The notes beneath the pieces are model-generated. The model did not search any database. It saw only the letters and a program-made list of their open reading frames with translations, and was not told where the DNA came from. This document shows, piece by piece, positions 1-5,800 of a stretch of 7,498 nucleotides of DNA (the stretch's first letter is position 1; the number at the start of each line of letters is the position of its first letter). This stretch comes from Thermotogae bacterium (GTDB lineage: Bacteria; Thermotogota; Thermotogae; Petrotogales; Kosmotogaceae). The translations under genes were made by a program, and so were the position numbers. The stretch lies in the NCBI GenBank assembly GCA_003643975.1, contig QNAR01000074.1, forward strand, positions 1-7,498, in the 5' to 3' direction.

Positions 1-279
1 ATGGTTGCTGATTTTCTGCTTAAATGCTTCAATCTCACTCCATGTTGATGACATTTCAAGTGAGCTATTTTGTATTAGTATATACCCAGCAGCCTCTATC
101 GCATTTTCAAGTACATTCTGCTTTTCCGAAACAGTTTTAAAGCTATTTAACTCATTCGCTGTGCGATTCAATTGAGAAGACACTGCCAAGAGTATCAACG
201 TGCCAAAGATAAGCAAAATCATCGTTAGTGGGAGGGCAAATCCTCTTTTTCTAAATTCAAAGCGTAGAGATGAGAACAT
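1..279 (-). CDS. PilX/GspK-like prepilin-type protein, partial (3' end outside window)
   Basis: The first 93 codons of a gene that continues past the left edge. It starts at ATG 279-277, behind a strong AGGAGGTGAGG site. A 13-residue basic leader ends in RKRG, followed by FALPLTMILLIFGTLILLAV, which has the shape of a class III (type IV prepilin) signal: cleavage after Gly13, then a hydrophobic helix. The mature protein would have Leu, not Glu, at +5 and an unusual Pro at +4. Lack of Glu5 is typical of GspK pseudopilins, which sit at the filament tip, and the third position in a minor-pilin operon also fits PilX/GspK. Its start lies 23 nt inside the preceding gene, so translation is probably coupled. 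The role in a pilus, competence or secretion filament is inferred; the C-terminal domain that would separate PilX from GspK is not visible. Confidence 0.75.
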   Translation of the reverse strand, partial: MFSSLRFEFRKRGFALPLTMILLIFGTLILLAVSSQLNRTANELNSFKTVSEKQNVLENAIEAAGYILIQNSSLEMSSTWSEIEAFKQKISNH

Positions 280-664
280 ATCTCCTCACCTCCTTATTAG
301 TGGCTTTGTCGTGCAATGTCACAGTAAATCGATACAGACCGCTGTATTCTTGAACCTCCTCATAGCTCAATGAATCGATTTCAAAACTATCAAAGCCTGA
401 TAATGGTAAATAATTCGTATTCAGGTTTTCCTTCAGGGAAGCAACAAAACTTCCCAAGTTATCTTTTCCCAAAAGGTCACGAAGGTTTGAGTTATGCCTT
501 AGATGATTTTCAACGAGTTTCATTATGGCTTCTACTTCTGAAGTCCGGGAAATACTTCCAGAAAGCTCTTTGTATTTAAGAGTAAGGAATATACCAGAAG
601 ACATAAATATTGAGAGAATAGCCAGCACCAGCAAAACCTCTATTAATGAGAATCCCCTTTTAAT
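257..664 (-). CDS. type IV prepilin-like / minor pseudopilin, apparent ATT start
   Basis: A 135-residue protein beginning (M)KRG|FSLIEVLLVLAILSIF, a canonical prepilin peptidase site with Glu at +5 followed by a hydrophobic N-terminal helix. It resembles minor pilins of the GspH/GspI or PilV type, but the C-terminal part shows no motif I can assign. The start is odd. The frame is closed by TGA at 673-671, and the only codons between that stop and the KRG motif are GGT TTT ATT, so the sole plausible start is ATT at 664-662. It lies four bases after a GGTGAGG site (675-669) and overlaps the TAA of the upstream gene. The first conventional start, TTG at 634, would delete the processing motif and half the helix. 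Expression is probably coupled to both neighbours. It belongs to the same operon as the genes at 660-1196 and 1-279. Confidence 0.8.
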   Translation of the reverse strand: MKRGFSLIEVLLVLAILSIFMSSGIFLTLKYKELSGSISRTSEVEAIMKLVENHLRHNSNLRDLLGKDNLGSFVASLKENLNTNYLPLSGFDSFEIDSLSYEEVQEYSGLYRFTVTLHDKATNKEVRRYVLISTL

Positions 665-1196
665 AAAACCTCACCGCCCCTTCAACGTGTTTCTGAACAA
701 TCGGAAGAGAAGCAGGGCTATAATAAGTAAAGGTAGCATCGTATTTTATGTAATCAGTATTAGGTATAAGACTGACACTGAATGAATCAATGTGATTTGC
801 GATTGTAGATGTAATGATTTCGTCAGACCCACCTTTAGGGAGAACGTAGAGTAATGCTTTACTTTCTGGATCATAAGTAATAGTAGAGACAGCTGTTACC
901 CAACCTGCCTGGTTATTAGCGGGGATATTTGATATCAAAGTTATCGAGTTATCACCGGGTGTTTGGAGATCAGAAACCCCTGTAATCGTTGCTACCAAAG
1001 TCCATTGGCGGGAAATAATGTTTTGAATAGAAGTATGAAGCTTTACAATCTCCGAATCAAGCTCCATCGAGGCTTTAAGCTGATCCGATATTTTAAAAGA
1101 CAAGTTTGAAACTACCACAACAGAAAGAAGAACAATGCTTGAGACAGCCATCGCCACGAGTACTTCTGTAAGTGAAAATCCCCTCCTTCTTTCCAT
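660..1196 (-). CDS. type IV prepilin-like protein, PilW/GspJ-like
   Basis: A 178-residue protein beginning MERRRG|FSLTEVLVAMAVSSIVLL: short basic leader, prepilin peptidase Gly, Phe at +1, Glu at +5 and a hydrophobic helix. The remainder is a Ser/Thr-rich, beta-type C-terminal domain, as in PilW/GspJ-class minor pilins, with no cysteines to form the usual disulfide loop. ATG 1196 is chosen because GAGGTGA ends four bases upstream and it leaves a normal six-residue leader; an upstream start at 1229 would add eleven residues and has no comparable site. It is the first gene of a three-gene overlapping set on this strand. Such sets usually supply the minor, initiating subunits of a type IV pilus, DNA-uptake pseudopilus or type II secretion pseudopilus. 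Which of these applies here cannot be told from the window. Confidence 0.82.
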   Translation of the reverse strand: MERRRGFSLTEVLVAMAVSSIVLLSVVVVSNLSFKISDQLKASMELDSEIVKLHTSIQNIISRQWTLVATITGVSDLQTPGDNSITLISNIPANNQAGWVTAVSTITYDPESKALLYVLPKGGSDEIITSTIANHIDSFSVSLIPNTDYIKYDATFTYYSPASLPIVQKHVEGAVRFY

Positions 1197-1245
1197 AATA
1201 TCACCTCTATAATAACCGCTTCGCTGCATCTTTTGATTTAGTCTA

Positions 1246-1273
1246 TTGATAGAATAAACTGTTTTATTTTCAA
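1246..1273 (-). promoter_or_regulatory. weak candidate promoter of the pilin-like operon
   Basis: On the minus strand, TTGAAA (1273-1268) is separated by 16 bases from TATCAA (1251-1246), about 50 bases before the ATG at 1196. The match to a sigma-A promoter is only moderate and the region is AT-rich, so chance hits are likely. Confidence 0.25.
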
Positions 1274-1400
1274 CGCGATTATATTGATGTTATTTTTCTG
1301 GACGAATAATTTTTCGGATTCGCCAATATAATTTATGCTTTACTTTATATAAACATCTTAGAAATCTTTTTTTAGATATTGATTTCTTTTTTATAGACTG

Positions 1401-1423
1401 ACTTTGCTTTTGAAAGCAAAAGT
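1401..1423. repeat. imperfect palindrome
   Basis: ACTTTGCTTT and AAAGCAAAAGT flank a two-base centre, giving a 10-bp stem with one bulged base. Neither strand has a following T-run, so it does not look like an intrinsic terminator. It could be a protein-binding site or chance. Confidence 0.35.
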
Positions 1424-1500
1424 TCTGCACAATGAGTTGAAAAAAAGAAATGACAAGCGTAAAATTGTTAGGAATCCGAACATTGATGGCGAGACGGCTG

Positions 1501-1581
1501 GAAATCGGGTTTGTTGCTCTGAAATCCGCGGAGTTGCTTGGAACCGCTTTACGATTGCCTTGAACTGCTAGCGCAACCGAC
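1501..1581. repeat. degenerate ~20-bp tandem repeat
   Basis: Four consecutive blocks start with GAA at 1501, 1521, 1541 and 1562. The first two, GAAATCGGGTTTGTTGCTCT and GAAATCCGCGGAGTTGCTTG, agree at 13 of 20 positions; the next two keep GAAC and a TTGC-like tail. The block sits in the G+C-richer part of the intergenic region directly before the heptamer array. No coding potential is evident. The degeneracy makes this a moderate call. Confidence 0.45.
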
Positions 1582-1642
1582 TAGGAATAGAGTCTAGGGT
1601 ATTAAAGAGCGGGTTTAGGGTTTGGTTGTTGGAGTTTAGTTT

Positions 1643-1846
1643 TTTCTCGTTAATCGCTACTCGAATCTCGAATCTCACTACTCGTTACTCGGCTCTAGAT
1701 CTCGAATCACGTAACTCGGTTCTTTAGTTCTCGCAACTCAGCTCTTTAACTCATAACTCATCATTCATAACTCATCACTCGGCTCTTGAAAAACTCGTAA
1801 CTCGCAACTCGAATCACGTAACTCGAATCTCGTTACTCGGTTCTTA
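1643..1846. repeat. degenerate heptamer array, consensus close to TAACTCG
   Basis: About 29 consecutive 7-bp units. The clearest stretch is 1791-1839: AAACTCG, TAACTCG, CAACTCG, AATCACG, TAACTCG, AATCTCG, TTACTCG. The CG or CA dinucleotide ending each unit recurs every 7 bases from 1648 to 1690, again from 1752 to 1780, and from 1796 to 1838, with a few one- or two-base phase slips near 1703, 1732, 1752 and 1796. A second unit type, GYTCTWD, follows ACTCR to give the 12-mer ACTCRGYTCTWD at about 1687, 1714, 1736, 1777 and 1835. G/T-rich heptamers containing GGGT at 1597, 1611 and 1618 keep the same 7-base phase upstream, so the array may reach back to about 1597. It ends four bases before the GAGGTG ribosome binding site of the MATE gene. 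The units do not code for protein and have no spacers, so this is not a CRISPR. Confidence 0.85.
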
Positions 1847-1859
1847 ATTGAGGTGTTAT

Positions 1860-3257
1860 ATGAAATACAGTTTATTGAAATCATATCTAAACCACGATGA
1901 GGCAGCTGATATAAGAAAAAGACTATTCATTATTGCCCTTCCAGCAATTGGGGAAAATGTGTTGCAGATGTTGCTTGGTATAGCGGATACAGCGTTTTTA
2001 GGGCATTATGACTGGCGAGCAATCGGTGGTGTTGGCACAGCGAACCAGATAATATTCATCCTTCAGGCAGTGCTGGTAGCTATATCAACAGGTACAATGG
2101 TATTTATATCAAACAGTCTTGGAGCCAATAACAAAAGAAAGGTTAATTCCATTGCCTGGCAGGCAATTTACCTGTCGCTAATAACAGGGCTTGGGCTTGC
2201 TACCTTGTCTATTTTTTCTGGCAATTTTATCGATATCTTTTTCCCCTCTGCAGAGGATCTAATCAAGCAGATTGGTGTCGATTACCTAAAAATAGTTCTC
2301 GCTGGTATTCCCGGCTTGAGCTTTATGATCATAATCGCCTCTGCTCTTAGGGGAGCTGGAGATACACGCTCGCCTATGTATGCAGCGTTGATCGCCAACG
2401 GTTTGAATGTATTTCTCGATTACGGCATGATCTTTGGAAAATTTGGGTTTCCCGAGCTTGGCGCAAAAGGTGCGGCCTATGCTACAGTAACTTCCAGAAC
2501 AGTGGCTTCTATTATTCTTCTTATGTTACTATACACCAACAAAAGAATACACATGTCAAAAAAACCCGTAAAGAGCTCGTGGAAAAGCGTAAGGGAAGTT
2601 TTTTCAGTAGGTCTTCCAACCGCTTTTGAGAATTTTTCCTTTTCCTTTGGTGTACTGATCTTTGCAAATATTTTGTTGATGGCAGGATCCGAAGCGTATG
2701 CAGCTCACAGAATTGGGATTAACGTTGAATCCATTTCTTTTATGCCGGCCTGGGGGATTAACGTTGCAGTAATGGCCCTTATTGGTTATTATAATGGCTC
2801 TGGTGATCTAAAAAAAGTCATCGGAACTGCGAGACAAGGCTGGCTTGTTGGGCTTGGCTTTGGCGCTGTTATTGGCACAGTGATCTTTCTCTGGCCCGAG
2901 GGGTTTATAAGAATATTCACCTCCGAAAAAGGCATAATTGACATGGCGGCGCTTCCTGTGAAACTAATCGGGCTATTCCAAGTAGTACTCGCAACCGATT
3001 TTGTCGCAACAGGAGCCCTCAGGGGCTTAGGCGATACAAAGTTCCCAATGTTTGCTTCCATGACCGCGATGTGGTTTATAAGAATTCCGTTGGGATTTGT
3101 GCTGGTAAAATATTTCAACCTTGGACTTCTTGGAGCATGGACAGGTATGATGGCAGATATGGCTTATAGAATGGCTTTGAAGGTTCTCAGATTTCTCTCG
3201 GGAGCATGGGAGAAGCGCGCCAAAAAGGTTAGGGAAGAGGCCGCTTATAATAAATAA
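1860..3257 (+). CDS. MATE-family multidrug/cation antiporter
   Basis: A 465-residue integral membrane protein, the usual length for a 12-helix MATE transporter, which exports organic cations or metabolites in exchange for Na+ or H+. The two-fold MatE architecture is visible: early in the N-terminal half is LPAIGENVLQMLLGIADTAF (27-46), and each half carries a matching loop, ALRGAGDTRSPM (162-173) and ALRGLGDTKFPM (386-397), an internal repeat 224 residues apart. The C-terminus is a short basic cytoplasmic tail (EKRAKKVREE). ATG 1860 is chosen because GAGGTG (1850-1855) is spaced four bases from it; TTG 1848 would overlap that site. It stands alone, with the heptamer array immediately upstream and a 144-base gap before the next gene. 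The substrate cannot be predicted. No terminator is evident after the stop. Confidence 0.93.
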   Translation: MKYSLLKSYLNHDEAADIRKRLFIIALPAIGENVLQMLLGIADTAFLGHYDWRAIGGVGTANQIIFILQAVLVAISTGTMVFISNSLGANNKRKVNSIAWQAIYLSLITGLGLATLSIFSGNFIDIFFPSAEDLIKQIGVDYLKIVLAGIPGLSFMIIIASALRGAGDTRSPMYAALIANGLNVFLDYGMIFGKFGFPELGAKGAAYATVTSRTVASIILLMLLYTNKRIHMSKKPVKSSWKSVREVFSVGLPTAFENFSFSFGVLIFANILLMAGSEAYAAHRIGINVESISFMPAWGINVAVMALIGYYNGSGDLKKVIGTARQGWLVGLGFGAVIGTVIFLWPEGFIRIFTSEKGIIDMAALPVKLIGLFQVVLATDFVATGALRGLGDTKFPMFASMTAMWFIRIPLGFVLVKYFNLGLLGAWTGMMADMAYRMALKVLRFLSGAWEKRAKKVREEAAYNK

Positions 3258-3302
3258 CATTGCGGTATTGTTCAATTCACTGATATCACCTCAATAATTT
3301 TT

Positions 3303-3331
3303 TTGGAAATCAATGAAAGATGAGGTATTAT
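3303..3331 (+). promoter_or_regulatory. candidate sigma-A promoter for RdhA-like/trmO pair
   Basis: TTGGAA (3303-3308), a 17-base spacer and TATTAT (3326-3331), about 70 bases before the TTG start at 3402. This is the best promoter match in the gap after the MATE gene and would serve 3402-4842 as a two-gene unit. Confidence 0.5.
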
Positions 3332-3401
3332 CTGTATAACAAAATTCAGGATTATTTGCTCATCATCTATTGGGAGATAATTTTGAAAGTGTGGTGGTTT
3401 T

Positions 3402-4415
3402 TTGAAACGTTATGACGAGAGAGATACCATGTTCGCCAGAATGGTCTACAAAAGGGGTTCAAAAGCCTATGAAGACTATTACGCAAGAAACCCTGAAAAA
3501 AAGGATATTGACGATGAGCTACGAGACATGCCTGAACTCTGCTCACCAGAAGCTCCGACATATGACCCCATAGATGCAAAAATCCCAAATGCTAACTTCA
3601 AGTTCCTAGCTGACATAAGACAGTTTGCTGAAGGCGAGAAAAACGAGAACAAAACACCCATAGAAGCAGAAAATATCAGCGAAAGACTAAAAAAACTTGT
3701 ACTTTATTATGGGGCAAAGCATGCAGGAATTGCCAAAATGCAAGAATACCACTACTACAGCCACAGAGGTAGGTTGGCAGAACATTATGGTGAAAAGGTA
3801 ACAGATCTGCTCCCATTTGGTATAGCATTCACCGTAGAAATGAAAAGGGAAGGGGTTGACAAGGCACCGCTATTGCCAGAAATAATAGAAAGCTCAAGGG
3901 CATATGTAGAAGCCGCGGTTTTGGGCATACAGCTGGCATATTTCATCCGTGAACTCGGTTATGATGCCAGAGTGCATATGGACGGAAATTACCTTGTCAT
4001 AGCACCTCTGGTGGCCAGAGATGCTGGTATAGGCGTTATTGGGCGCCATGGACTTCTCATAACGCCTAAATATGGTACTTCTGTGAGAATAGGCGTTGTT
4101 ACAACAGATATGCCTCTTGTTCCAGACCAGAAGCTTGATATACAGATTGAAAAGTTCTGCGAGATTTGTGGGCTTTGCGCCTCCATCTGCCCCGGAAGGG
4201 CTATACCAGAAGGCCCTCGCCAGGAAATCGATGGCATCCTCAAATGGCAAGTCAATCAGGAAAAGTGCTATGGATTCTGGCGAAAGGTAGGCACTGACTG
4301 CGGGATTTGTATGAAAAGCTGCCCTTTTGGAAAAAGCATTGAACTCACTGAACTAAAAGAGGAAGAATATCAAGCCAATCCTTTTTTGCTTCTGGAAAAA
4401 CTTAGGGAAAAGTGA
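3402..4415 (+). CDS. reductive-dehalogenase-like corrinoid/iron-sulfur protein, cytosolic
   Basis: A 337-residue protein. The C-terminal two thirds follow the RdhA (PceA-type) core: YYGAKHAGIAKM (102-113), the run around RAY (166-168), ELGYDARVHMDGN (184-196), GVIGRHGLLITPKYG (211-225), SVRIGVVTTDMPLVPD (227-242), then two cluster motifs, Cys253/256/259/263 and Cys289/300/303/307, with KCYGFWRKVGTDCGICMKSC typical of the family. Tyr168, Asn196 and Arg229 fall where PceA has its catalytic Tyr, Asn and Arg as I remember them; the Asn-to-Arg distance of 33 is the same. There is no Tat signal or membrane segment, and the protein is shorter than respiratory RdhAs, so a cytosolic non-respiratory role is inferred. 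It probably binds a corrinoid, as does the related QueG. The start is TTG 3402 (GGTGG four bases upstream, in-frame TGA at 3384); ATG 3429 is an alternative. It is followed after 19 bases by trmO. Confidence 0.85.
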   Translation: MKRYDERDTMFARMVYKRGSKAYEDYYARNPEKKDIDDELRDMPELCSPEAPTYDPIDAKIPNANFKFLADIRQFAEGEKNENKTPIEAENISERLKKLVLYYGAKHAGIAKMQEYHYYSHRGRLAEHYGEKVTDLLPFGIAFTVEMKREGVDKAPLLPEIIESSRAYVEAAVLGIQLAYFIRELGYDARVHMDGNYLVIAPLVARDAGIGVIGRHGLLITPKYGTSVRIGVVTTDMPLVPDQKLDIQIEKFCEICGLCASICPGRAIPEGPRQEIDGILKWQVNQEKCYGFWRKVGTDCGICMKSCPFGKSIELTELKEEEYQANPFLLLEKLREK

Positions 4416-4434
4416 AAATAAGGTGATGTATTAA

Positions 4435-4842
4435 ATGAACATTCAATACAAACCCATCGGGATAGTTCATTCACCATATGTTGAAAAATCGCAGGCACCT
4501 AGACAGGGCGTTCTTAACGAAAAACATGAATTTGTGATCGAGGTTTTTCAGGATTTTTCAGAAGGCCTTGATGGTATAGAACAATACGATTATCTGATCG
4601 TCCTTTGCCATTTTCATCAGTCGCAGTTCAAGGGATTGAAAATCTTTCCTCATGGAAGCAGCGAAAAGCGGGGAGTTTTCGCCACTCGTTCCCCTAACCA
4701 CCCAAATCCCATTGCCTTTAGCGTAGCAAAACTGATAAGAAGAGAAGGGAATTCACTTATAGTTAAGTGTATGGACGCCATTAACGGTACCCCGGTATTG
4801 GACATAAAGCCTTATATCCCTTCCCTGGATTCTAAGCCCTGA
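4435..4842 (+). CDS. trmO: TrmO-type tRNA (t6A37) N6-methyltransferase, short form
   Basis: A 135-residue protein of the UPF0066/TsaA/TrmO family, whose characterised members use S-adenosylmethionine to methylate N6-threonylcarbamoyladenosine at position 37 of certain tRNAs. Diagnostic segments are PIGIVHSPY (7-15), APRQG (21-25), the strongly conserved RGVFATRSPNHPNPIAFSV (79-97) and DAINGTPVLDIKPYIP (114-129). It matches the compact beta-barrel form and lacks the C-terminal extension of the ~235-residue E. coli enzyme. ATG 4435 follows GGTGA with eight bases of spacing. The gene lies 19 bases after the RdhA-like gene and is probably co-transcribed with it. Its last 11 bases overlap the 3' end of the sugar kinase gene on the other strand. 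The family assignment is secure; the tRNA target is known only from homologues. Confidence 0.92.
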   Translation: MNIQYKPIGIVHSPYVEKSQAPRQGVLNEKHEFVIEVFQDFSEGLDGIEQYDYLIVLCHFHQSQFKGLKIFPHGSSEKRGVFATRSPNHPNPIAFSVAKLIRREGNSLIVKCMDAINGTPVLDIKPYIPSLDSKP

Positions 4843-5743
4843 AACTTCTGTAAAGCCTATCCAGCTCTTCTGCGGTTATTAGCTCAGAAGACGAAGCCTT
4901 TTTTGTGCAACAATAACGGGCCGCTATTTGGCCTCTTAATATAGAATCTTCAAGCGAATAACTATCTATTAGATAACTGGACAAAAAGCCAACCGCAAGG
5001 CTATCTCCAGCCCCTGTGGTATCAATCACAGGATCTTGCAGCTCTACAGCCGGGAAAAAGGTTATTCCATCTTTTGTCCCAACAGCGCAGCCTCTCTTTC
5101 CCATGCCGGAAATCACTATCCGATCTTTCTTTTTTTTAAGAAATGCCTTAACAAAGGGGGTGGGATCATCAAAATTAACACAGGAAAAGAACAGGACATC
5201 TGCAAATTCTACGTAATCACTTCGGTAAGTATCGTCAATATCTACAATATCCTGAAGATCTACAGAGATTATTAAACCCTCTTCCCTTGCAATAGGCAGC
5301 AAGTACCTTGACCAGTTCACGATATTGAAGTGGGCAAATTTACTCCCAGAAAGAATTCTGCGGCAGATTTCTAAATCAGGCTTAAGCTGCATTGAACCTT
5401 TGCCGTCGTAAAAGGTTTTTCTTGTTCCATCGCTGAAAATCAAATTCACGCTTCTTTTTGTCCCCATCGAATCAAGAAAAACACCTTTTGTGTCAATTCC
5501 ATCAGCTTGAAGTTCACAAGCAATATGCCTTCCCATATAATCATCGCCAATAAACCCGATAAATGCTGTTTTTTTACCGAGCCTTGCAAAACCCTTGCTG
5601 GAATACCCTCCGGCCATGCCAATATAATCGAGGTTCTTTGTGAAACTGGCTTCCAGCACAAAATCTACTGAATTAGCACTAATATATACATTGGTGTCAA
5701 TTCCAACTGCTCCAATGACAACAACTTCAAATCCTTGCTTCAT
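4832..5743 (-). CDS. PfkB/ribokinase-family carbohydrate kinase
   Basis: A 303-residue protein, normal length for the family, which phosphorylates sugars or nucleosides with ATP. The N-terminus has the VVVIGAVGIDTN strand-turn (7-18). The C-terminal signature DTTGAGDSLAVGF (241-253) contains the anion-hole glycines and the catalytic base Asp247. The N-terminal substrate motif is unusual: where most members have GGKGANVA, this one has AGGYSSKGFARLG (44-56), so assignment to ribokinase, fructokinase or adenosine kinase would be a guess. ATG 5743 follows GTGAGGGA with good spacing. It lies 52 bases downstream of bioY in the same direction but is separated from it by a terminator-like hairpin, so it may rely on readthrough or an unseen promoter. 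The TAG at 4834-4832 lies inside the convergent trmO gene. Confidence 0.9.
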   Translation of the reverse strand: MKQGFEVVVIGAVGIDTNVYISANSVDFVLEASFTKNLDYIGMAGGYSSKGFARLGKKTAFIGFIGDDYMGRHIACELQADGIDTKGVFLDSMGTKRSVNLIFSDGTRKTFYDGKGSMQLKPDLEICRRILSGSKFAHFNIVNWSRYLLPIAREEGLIISVDLQDIVDIDDTYRSDYVEFADVLFFSCVNFDDPTPFVKAFLKKKKDRIVISGMGKRGCAVGTKDGITFFPAVELQDPVIDTTGAGDSLAVGFLSSYLIDSYSLEDSILRGQIAARYCCTKKASSSELITAEELDRLYRSFRA

Positions 5744-5765
5744 GATAATCCCTCACATACTTTTC

Positions 5766-5800
5766 AAAATAATAATAAGAGGAGCTAAGCTCCTCTTATT
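5766..5800 (-). terminator. intrinsic terminator after bioY
   Basis: A perfect 11-bp stem, AATAAGAGGAG (5774-5784) with CTCCTCTTATT (5790-5800), encloses a five-base loop. Read on the minus strand it is followed by ATTATTTT, a broken U-tract. The bioY stop codon TAA (5798-5796) is part of the stem. The imperfect U-tract suggests incomplete termination, which would let some transcript continue into the kinase gene. Confidence 0.7.

Larger units (their letters stand above)
1197..1859. other. long non-coding region between pilin operon and MATE gene
   Basis: About 660 bases with no supportable gene on either strand. Positions 1230-1450 are AT-rich and include an isolated TATAAT (1327-1332) without a good -35 box, plus a small palindrome. 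Positions 1470-1640 are distinctly richer in G and C and contain a ~20-bp degenerate repeat. Positions 1643-1846 are a 7-bp periodic array. I find no tRNA-like fold, no riboswitch that I recognise and no intrinsic terminator. Any promoter for the MATE gene must lie inside or upstream of the repeats, and I could not identify one with confidence. Confidence 0.7.

Noticed and set aside
1401..1423. Intrinsic terminator at the palindrome
   Set aside because: No T-run follows on either strand, and no gene ends nearby.
1643..1846. CRISPR array
   Set aside because: The units are 7 bp, contiguous and degenerate, with no long conserved repeat and no unique spacers.
3027..3275. Minus-strand ORFs inside the MATE and RdhA-like genes
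   Set aside because: They lie opposite clearly conserved coding sequence, show no recognisable domain or ribosome site, and read as low-quality shadow translations.
3258..3310. Terminator after the MATE gene
   Set aside because: A T-run occurs at 3298-3304, but the only preceding pairing is about 5 AU-rich bp, too weak to call.
3402..4415. Annotation as QueG (epoxyqueuosine reductase)
   Set aside because: The spacing of the cysteine motifs, the KCYGFWRKVGTDCGIC segment and the LGYDARVHMDGN region match reductive dehalogenases better; QueG also normally has a C-terminal HEAT-like extension that is absent here.
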